Assembly (NCBI GenBank): GCA_002633005.1
Contig: NMRA01000049.1
Location: forward strand, 252,004 to 303,310
Source of the DNA: Phoronis australis
Lineage: Eukaryota > Phoronida > Phoronidae
DNA: 51,307 nt
Direction of reading: 5' to 3'
In this document: piece after piece, positions 43,581 through 51,307 of the stretch
Numbering within the stretch: position 1 is the stretch's first letter
How the letters are laid out: every line of letters starts with the position of its first letter
Notes under the pieces: generated by a model
The model's input: the letters and a program-made list of their open reading frames with translations, nothing else
The model's database searches: none
What the model was told of the DNA's origin: nothing
Made by a program: the position numbers and the translations under genes

Positions 43581-46500
43581 TCACCTCAACAAGGAGAAAT
43601 GCAGCTTTAACGGAAGAAAACGTTGTTTTTGTCGTTTCTGGCATATGCAGCAGGAGCTAGCCTTCCATTACGCTGCTGCGGTACATGTACCCATGGCAAA
43701 GTAGGATGCCGTAAGCATCTTGTGATGTAATTTCTGCAAAAATGCTCTCAGTCAGATGTTAAAAATTTTACCATTTTTTGTAATATGTAGTGTGCTGATG
43801 CTGTCTTCAGATTCTGGTGTCTACACTCGGCTGCGTGAACCTATACAAAATTGTATCTACCATGTCAAACGTGGCCTCGGCTGGCGAAGATGTTAGTTTT
43901 GAGTTGTCTCGACGTTTGTATGTCATACCTTTCTTCAGGTGAAAACTAACTTTGTAAAGTGTTTTGATGTCACCTTTACTAAAAATACAAATCCCTCGTT
44001 ATCTTAAAGCCCGCTCAGGTTAATTTTCTACGGATTTTTTTTTCCGTAAAATGAACAACGCTTTAGAGACATTTTCAGCGTAATTGTTTTTCCCTCGTCA
44101 TTTATTGACTCGTTAAGTTTTACATAGGTTTACTATTACAAAATCAGCAACATAAGAAAAGAAAAATGAACGTTTGGTGAAAAAGTTGAACAAATGTCAT
44201 TCTGCTCGCTGCAAGCGAAAGCAGCTTACACGATGGATGCCTAATATTGGGCCGTTTACGTCACTTCCTGTATCGTTGCATGCCATCCGATCAGAAGGTA
44301 CGTCTCCGCCGCCTGTATGAATTTTAGTAAGAACGACACCAAGATCATTTCTCCCCAGTAAACTAAGTGTATAGAAAAGTGCAAAGCTCCTAACTGGTTT
44401 GTAATAATAAATAGAGACCTTAACTGCAGTTTTAAAATAGACTACTTCAATTCACGCCATAGATTCCCCGAGATCATATTATGGATATCCGCTAGCGCAG
44501 CAAAACGCTTCCACGATAGGAAATAGTGACCAGATTACGTTCATGCAAGAACAGTGGCCGTGAAGTGCACTTCCGACACAAAAATCTATCACACTGTCAA
44601 TGCACGTACATTCCACAAAAAGACGTGTTTTATTTGAAAATGATAAAGGAATATGCCTTTTGAAAAGTGATGATTCATGAAAATCCTTCAACTCCATTGA
44701 ATAATGCGATAAACAGGAACATGTGCATAAGAAAAACAAGGTATAAAGACTAATCATTAAACCTTGCTTAGCTGCTTTATAGCGGAAGAACGGGCATTCA
44801 ATCAATAATTTTTTTCTCGTCGCACCTGATCGGGCACGTGAGTGCGAGATTTTCCGCGGTTTTTACGATGGACTAACGCAAGACAAAAGTCTATTTGTTG
44901 TTTTTTTGATTTTTCTTAACTAAATGCATTTTTAAAAATGACCCCGAGATGTTGATTGAAAGGTTACACAACTTATTTTGACCCATGGTTCAAAACTTGC
45001 TTACATGTGTGGTGCATCGTGTTCACAGATGAGCATAGTTTGCGATTTTGAGTCATAAATGTTACCCGAGAATCAACGCGTTTGCGAAGTTACATACTCT
45101 TGTAAGCAAACGCCAGACTTGGCTGATGCGCGTGTGTGTACGTGAAACATTCTCTTAAGACAAAGGACTACTAGTGTGCTTGGCGGGGTAGAGGTAGTGT
45201 TTTCTGTGGTAAACTCATTGCCCGCTTTTGATATGGCACTTAAATTTCAAGCAAATACAACAAAGCTGTATCTGCTTAGACTGATTGCGTATAAATATAT
45301 TTTCACCCGTGTTCACATGGAGTCCATGAAGGTCATACGTTGGGTCTGCTTTCAAAAAATTCCAAATGAATGTGAATGCGCGTCAGGGGCTTCTGGTCTG
45401 CCTTACCGTCCATCCCCCGAAATCTCACGGCAGATCTGCCTTCTTTGATTGAGAGCGTTACATTCGAGCGTCCTATATTGTTCTCCCGTGATTGCACTAT
45501 AATAGTAGCGTTTCACACACTAATTACTCGTAAGACGATAGATTGGATGCCTTTGTGAGCGCTCCAGTTGTCAGACAATCTGAATTCTCATAAAAATTCC
45601 TAATTTGCACGCGGTACGTGTTTCATGTTTTGTCAAAGACAACGAGATCACCCTGTCTGACTATATTTGTGGTCAAACACTATTCTTCTTATATTTTGTC
45701 TGTCTCCTTTCTGATACTTGAGAAACTATTCGCTGTTTACCCCAACCTCCTCTTTCATTTCGAACTCCAGCCGAGTGTAAACAATGTTATGCAACGTTTA
45801 ATATCATCTCTAAGCACGGTTACATCAATTTAATACTGTAAGTAAACAGAACGATTGTCAATATCCCTTTCGTACTCAGCTTGGTGAAATTAAACGTCAA
45901 GCTAAGTTAAAACTGACACCAGATAAATGCCAGAGATGTCCAGCCACACAGGCCCGGAAATATTTAACACACACCGCTATTTTGATATGCTGGCTGGGTA
46001 AATAATACTGGGAAATACTGTTTAAGTTAGTTCATCCTTTACTTCGCTAATATTCTTATTATGTAATAGAATTGACTGGTTGAGTTGTAATGCTTATCGA
46101 TCTGTTATTCATAAAAAGGCTTCGAGTTTAATGAACATTGCCGTGTCAATTAAAAACATATTTTAGTTAATTTTCATTAATGTGCAATCTTTTTATATGA
46201 TGTATGAGCAAAACCTAACATTTTTGATGATCAACCATTGCTTATATGTCAAGAGGGGAATGGGTGCATAGAACTAACATTTGAATACAGTTGATCCAAG
46301 TTTTGAATATATGATTCAAAACAAACAAGTTTTGTATTAAAAATAATAGATCATAGCTGTGAGTGTTAACGTTGTTTTGTAAACAGGTCGTAAAAATCTG
46401 CAGTTGCTCGAGAAATAAGGAATGATTGTAAGTTTTAACTGACTGGGAACTGATGTGGAAACATCTACTGTCTTGGAGCATTGTGATTGACGGTCATTTC

Positions 46501-46867
46501 CAAAGTTTTTGAGCATCTTTGTGTTCCTGTCATAACCCGGTCTTGTCCTCAAAAACTCAAGCGTGACCCTCTGAGGTGATTGGCATTTAGAATAACGCCA
46601 TTAACTGTAAAGTGGAGCGATAAAGAACACAGGTGCTGACGACATTTTCCATACGTTTGGGCGTCCATGAATGTGTGTCAAGCACCAAGGCGGTCTGTCT
46701 GTTATAATTATATGTCTCCAGCAGCACTTCCGACATTTCGCCGCTTAATAGTTATCATTATGAGGCCACGCTCCTCCGTTCTTGAGTTGTTGCCGACTAA
46801 CGAGCCAGCACTACTCAATTCAAAGGCAATGCGCACTTTGGGGTTCAACTCCAGGCCCCGGAGTTCT

Positions 46868-46922
46868 CGAGTCATTTGGTAACGGAAATAGAATCCTGTC
46901 ACAGTAAGGAATATTACGAGAC
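46868..46922 (+). repeat. Short dispersed repeat, copy 2
   Basis: TTGGTAACGGAAATAGAATC ... GTAAGGAATATTACGAGAC matches 43528-43580. It lies just upstream of the two unidentified frames that begin at 46947. Confidence 0.6.
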
Positions 46923-46946
46923 CACTTTTATGAGAGCAAAAGACTA

Positions 46947-47739
46947 ATGTTTCACTTGCCATGTAACCGAGCGAAATGTAGAAGGCGCATCAAAAAAGTA
47001 TCAAAGATGCCTCTTTATGATAAAAGTGTACAACACCAGCGCCCTCTGTCGAAACAACTTTACAGCCGCGACACCTACCGCTACAAAATTGCTCTAGGCC
47101 TACATGTGGTCCTTGCTCAGCTAAGAGCTGATTTCAGTCAAAGCTTGAAAAGAACTGACAGGTCGTCATTGCTTCAGCCATTGAGTTCAATGTTTGCGAC
47201 AGTGGATTATATAGTCTCATACGCTGCGGAAGCAATATGGACGCCAGCTAGTCCAATTTCAATCCAAACAAAGAATAACAATGGATTGGCGTTGCTATCG
47301 GAACAGGTACTGTTAAAAATGTTGTTTTCGAAACCAAAACTTGCTTTAGCCGCTTTAAATCTCAGTTATGGCCATGCGCTCCAACTCTGGAGGAAAACCG
47401 CCTTCATTTGTAGCACTTTCTCCGACCGACCAAACTAGAACATTCAGCTTACGCGATCAACAATTGTCACAGCGCGAGTTCCTTTACTTTTGTCGCAGCA
47501 GACTGGATCAGCGTGCGCCATTTACACGTGTCATCTGCGCCTTGTGTGGATGCGGGTTAGGGGAAGAGAAATACTCAGTCACCTACTCACAATGCGCTAG
47601 TGTTGGCGTACGATCCCAGATTCGCCGAGAAACCTCAGGCGGTCACCCTGCGACTGAACTTGCTGAAGTCAGTAGACGACATGGCGAGCATCGCACCATG
47701 CAAGCATTCAGGTATGCGAACTCCTGCTGTAAAAACTAG
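46947..47739 (+). other. Two overlapping open frames of unknown nature (163 and 123 codons)
   Basis: Frame 1 runs 46947-47438 and frame 2 runs 47368-47739 in a different phase; together they keep 790 bp free of stops on one strand with one frame change, unusual for this AT-rich window. The first has basic and hydrophobic stretches (RYKIALGLHVVLAQLRADF, LLSEQVLLKMLFSKPKLALA); the second has a single CALCGCG cysteine cluster. I recognise no domain. It could be a decayed mobile-element gene with a frameshift, or chance in a locally GC-richer patch. Confidence 0.25.
47036..47051 (-). promoter_or_regulatory. CTCF-like core
   Basis: The reverse strand reads CGACAGAGGGCGCTGG, matching the AGAGGGCGCTGG half of the CTCF consensus. 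It lies inside the unidentified frame above. Confidence 0.2.
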
Positions 47740-50235
47740 TTGATAGTTGCATTCGCTTATAGGCGAAGGAAAGCGCCGAGTTATGCCAAGTTTATCGCCG
47801 CTTATCCAGAAAATCGTCTAAAACCCGAGTTCAGTCCGAGAAGCGAACAATACAATTGATCTCTCATCTTGTCTCTTGCTCAAATGGGAAGTAATTTCTG
47901 GGATTTCAAAGAACTGACATTTCATTTTCCTTGAGTCTGGCCTCAGGTAACAGCTTGTTGTTTCGAAGCTCTGACTGAATTCGCCTCAATTTTTTGAAGG
48001 AAGATGGGTAGCTGCTTGATCTTTGAAATGAGCTATCTAGTTCATTGATCTTTGTGCATTCAATTTGTTTGCGATGCCCCTCAGGGCTCCTACGCCTTGG
48101 TCAAAAAGACGGTCGTTTTTTAGTTGCTTTTTTGTTGCCAAACTATTCATTAACGTGGTTATGAATGCTGGAATTTAATTTAAATATGACTGTTCGAGCA
48201 CGCGTTAGTCTGGATCAATGTCTTGTTACAACAATGCAGTGTCGCCTTTGCAATAACGTCGTGCCTTCGGCCTTCTTCGCTACGACCGAACTTGCGACCT
48301 TTCATAAAACGGCCCCCGTCCTATGTCCGGTCATTTACTTAAGACGGTCATGATTAAATTTTTTACAGGCACGCAGTTCTTAGATTCAAGTTTACGTCGG
48401 TTGCAATGTTTCGCTCTTGCAATAACGTGCTTACGATAGTATTCCCATTTGGTGTGCGACCTTTGGTAGAATGGGCCCAGGGTTATGAAATGTGTGACTT
48501 TCAAGTGAAAATTTTGTCACCAGAAGAAAATGAAGAGAGAAATTCAACCGTGCAAATTAAAACTTGTTTTCTGGTTATTCAAGAACTGGAGTGCCTATCA
48601 CAATGAAATAGAACCATTGTTGCGAAAACGCGTTCACATCTAAACTCTAAGATAAAAGAGAGCAATAACATTGATGAAGCTAAAATCACAACACGTATTA
48701 CATTGTAACTGCGATAATTGCACCATTTTCCATGTTTCTAGAACCCGAGAAATTATGTTTCTGTATCTCAGTGACTTTGTGGTCGACCAAAGACCCCCCG
48801 GTTGGCGAGACTGACATTTCTCAACCATCACTTTCACTGATGACACGTGTTTTACATCATGGACACTTAACTTTAATGCAGTTTGATAAAGCTAATGTTT
48901 CACAGGATGGAGATAAGTGGACTTAACCGAGCTTGTCCACGGGTGATTTTTCACTTTTTTATTATTGAAAAACTTACGCGATCACGATACTCACATGAGT
49001 GCATGGGAAGTTTTTTTCATCCATTTCCAAGAATCATTTTGATTTCAGGGTTTGTGTTTTTTCTTCAAGAACGGTTTACGAGTTATGTACTTTAAAATAA
49101 CGTGAATACACGTGTATGCGTTGAAAATTTCGACACATTGTTTTTTCAAAGCGTTGTCTTTTGGTTAAGGAAACTCGTGTGATGTTCAAAATAATGACCA
49201 TGATGCTGCGTCCACGTGCTGTCCTAGCAGAAGGCAAAAACGACATTTGATTCGTCATCTGAAAGCTCGCGAGACGGCTGCTCTGCCTTCTTCTTGTCTG
49301 CTCCCAAATAAGTCTGAGGTCTGCTTTTTTACCGTAATAAAGCTACTTTCCAATGACACTCGTGGTGGTCGCACGCGTCATTAGCCAGAATATTAGCAAT
49401 TTGCACTGTAATCTTACGTTATACGCGCAGGACGACAGATAGGACGCCTTCGTGAACTTTCATTTCACGCGACTGATCTGCCTTGTGGGCTGTCCCGTGT
49501 GCCTTCTTATAGAAATTACAGGTGTGAACGCGGCACGCGATTGCTCGTCGGTGTGCATTGGTCACCACTCCACCACACGTTTGTCCGGTAAACTTTTTCT
49601 CCATGTAACCTAAAACCCTCCGCACACTAGGCAACGAGATTCAGAGTATCAAAGTCAAATGCTGAGAGGAGCGATAGTTTACTATTCAACTCAACTTTAT
49701 GATGAACATGGTTCTGTTATCACATGAACCAAAAGTCGTGGTGAAATATCAGGACAGTTGTCGACAGTTTGATGAGCTGAGGCTACCGAGTCGCGAACCG
49801 CAGAGTGCGGTAAGCTTTGGACACACGCATTGGACTTCGTGTACAATAAGAGCGTCATTGCGGTCTCATTACACGCATTTGTGTAACGCGTATTGACAAG
49901 ATGTATATTGCATTTGTACATTGTACAATACATGTAAATTGTTAACAACATTAGATTTGCGATGATTTCACCGACAAATGAGATCCACACACTACGACGA
50001 TAACTACACGTAACCGTAATCAACTCTAAGTATGAGAACAATGCCGTCATTTAGGGCGTTTTGGTTGATCGAACAAATCCCGTGAGAAACGGTTAAGCTC
50101 ACAGCAATAGCATGTGGATTTTACCATGGAGTAGAAAAGTAAAATTAATTTCAATCTCATTTTAAGTATTATGTCCCAGAGACTACATAGCCGAAGTTTG
50201 AGTTCGAGAGTATTATTATTCTAAAGTAAGTCCCT

Positions 50236-50723
50236 AGCCTTGTCCCCAAGCCTCAAGATGGCGCTTATCAGTTTAGCTATTTGAGGCTTGGTTATGGGAA
50301 AATCAAATGGGTCGAAATTCTGACACCTTTTTACGGAAATCGCCGGAATATGACGAGTAATATAACTTTGAAACTTTCTGCAGTATAAAAATGAAAACTA
50401 ACGGTATATTGTAGCAATTATGGTCTAAACTATTGCAAAAATATGTACTTTTGTTCGAAAGCGGATTAAAATTTCTGATACTATTAATAAAAAAGATTTG
50501 GAAATAACTACGCCAACACCCTTTATTTCAAACAATAACAAAAACAATGCCTTCTGCTTCATGAATGGCAGCGACAACGCCTGTGAAAATAATTATAATC
50601 TGCCTTTGTTTTAATGACGTCAAAGCAGCGGCCAGTGAGTCATTGCGCAGAAGGTAATTCCGACAACCAGGCCTCAAATGGCTAAACCGATCAGCGCCAT
50701 CTTGAGGCTTTGGGGACGAGGCT
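50236..50723. mobile_element. 488-bp foldback-type element with hairpin terminal repeats
   Basis: The left end (50236-50291) starts AGCCTTGTCCCCAAGCCTCA. The right end (50667-50723) is its inverted copy, reading AGCCTCGTCCCCAAAGCCTC in reverse complement, about 90% identical over 56 bp. Each terminal repeat contains its own inverted pair, CCTCAA and TTGAGG (AAGCCTCAA/TTGAGGCTT in the left end), so each end can fold separately. Both ends carry CAAGATGGCGCT. The interior has no coding frame. Confidence 0.85.
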
Positions 50724-51307
50724 TAGTTAGTCCCGTCTCCCCTTTTACGAGAATGATAAAACGCCAATTGCGTTAAAGGGACATTAACGGTTTTAAGACC
50801 GAAAAACCCATTTTTAGGATTATTGTTGGATGGGATATTGAGTTCTTTAGGTTATTATATTGAACCACAGCTATGCCAACATAATCGGTTGTGGTTTTGT
50901 GATTTTATTACAAATCGCCAATCGTCTCACCGCTGATTGGCAGATATTGGTTGACGAGTAGAGTAGATGAGAGCGATCTCGTGTCCTTGCTGTACGTGGT
51001 GTGGACGTGGAACGATCGGCATGGAAGTGGATGAACGCCAATGGTGTTCTTAGTCTTTTTTGTGGGATGAGACGCTAGCTAGATGGCAACAGCGTCGTTG
51101 TCTAAGTTCTTGGATATTGTTTGACTCGCATGAAGCTGGGTTAATGGCAACAGCATTCATGATTGTCCTTGGTTGTTTTCATACTTCCCCGTTGGGACAG
51201 TTTGTGATCAGTTGAACAGGGCCAGAATCCTTGGTGCTCCTGGTACGGGCTTGTCACAGAAGTTTGGCTTAATTCTTGTCCTTGGATGTCTTTATACGGC
51301 CCCGTCG

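Larger units (their letters stand above)
35867..51307. other. Probable long first intron of the GPCR gene, rich in transposon relics
   Basis: No segment encoding TM3-TM7 was recognised in 15.4 kb, so the next exon likely lies to the right of the window. The stretch holds a hAT-like element, a second 138-bp MITE, a repeat shared with 18 kb, two frames of unknown origin near 47 kb and a 488-bp foldback element near the right end. Sequence from 50.9 to 51.3 kb has loosely repeated ATGGCAACAGC and TTGTCCTTGG motifs but no coding signal that I can support. Confidence 0.5.

Noticed and set aside
44479-44805. 108-codon minus-strand frame with many Cys residues
   Set aside because: No domain, no flanking exon structure and biased toward AT-rich codons; taken as chance in an intron.
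46708-46962. 84-codon minus-strand frame with YQMTRELRGLELNPKVRI
   Set aside because: It overlaps the dispersed repeat at 46868 and has no identifiable domain; kept only as part of the repeat-rich area.
49697-50050. 117-codon minus-strand frame
   Set aside because: Irregular composition, no homology recognised and it runs through AT-rich intronic sequence.
36000-51307. Search for TM3-TM7 exons of the GPCR
   Set aside because: No segment with an ERY/DRY-type motif, a TM6 CWxP-like motif or an NPxxY-type motif next to splice sites could be found by eye.
1-51307. CRISPR arrays, bacterial operons or phage-like modules
   Set aside because: Tandem arrays here have no spacer-repeat alternation, and genes have spliceosomal introns; the window is animal nuclear DNA.

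Overview
This is animal nuclear DNA: AT-rich, with single-copy genes split into many short exons by GT/AG introns of roughly 0.5-3 kb, and with abundant small transposon relics. The gene content (CSTF2, AFG1L, SNX3/12 and a neuromedin-U/CAPA-type neuropeptide receptor) fits an invertebrate bilaterian. The sequence does not let me name the species. Most open reading frames in the window are chance frames in introns and repeats; the genes were recovered by joining exons at phase-compatible splice sites and comparing the products with known families.

Layout: (1) 2066-10752, plus strand, the last eight coding exons of CSTF2 (CstF-64), the GU-rich-RNA-binding subunit of the mRNA 3'-end cleavage machinery; its first exon(s) lie left of the window. 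(2) 14842-26614, minus strand, a complete 13-exon AFG1L (LACE1) gene for a mitochondrial AAA-type ATPase of 452 residues, convergent with CSTF2. (3) 26684-31081, plus strand, a complete 4-exon sorting nexin 3/12 gene (163 residues), head-to-head with AFG1L; only 69 bp separate the two start codons and a perfect CRE/ATF palindrome sits between them. (4) 35575-35866, plus strand, the first coding exon of a class A neuropeptide GPCR; no later exon was recognised in the remaining 15.4 kb, which is therefore probably one long intron.

Between and inside the genes are a 52-bp tandem array, several short tandem arrays, four copies of a foldback MITE with two kinds of arms, a 796-bp PIF/Harbinger-like element with exact TAA duplications, a 138-bp MITE present twice, a hAT-like element, a 488-bp element whose terminal repeats are themselves hairpins, tRNA-derived SINEs and a probable LINE tail. 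No CRISPR, operon or bacterial feature is present.

The most notable biological signal is the SNX3/12-AFG1L divergent pair. SNX3 and AFG1L are also divergent neighbours on human chromosome 6q21, so this appears to be a deeply conserved linkage, here compacted to one shared promoter.
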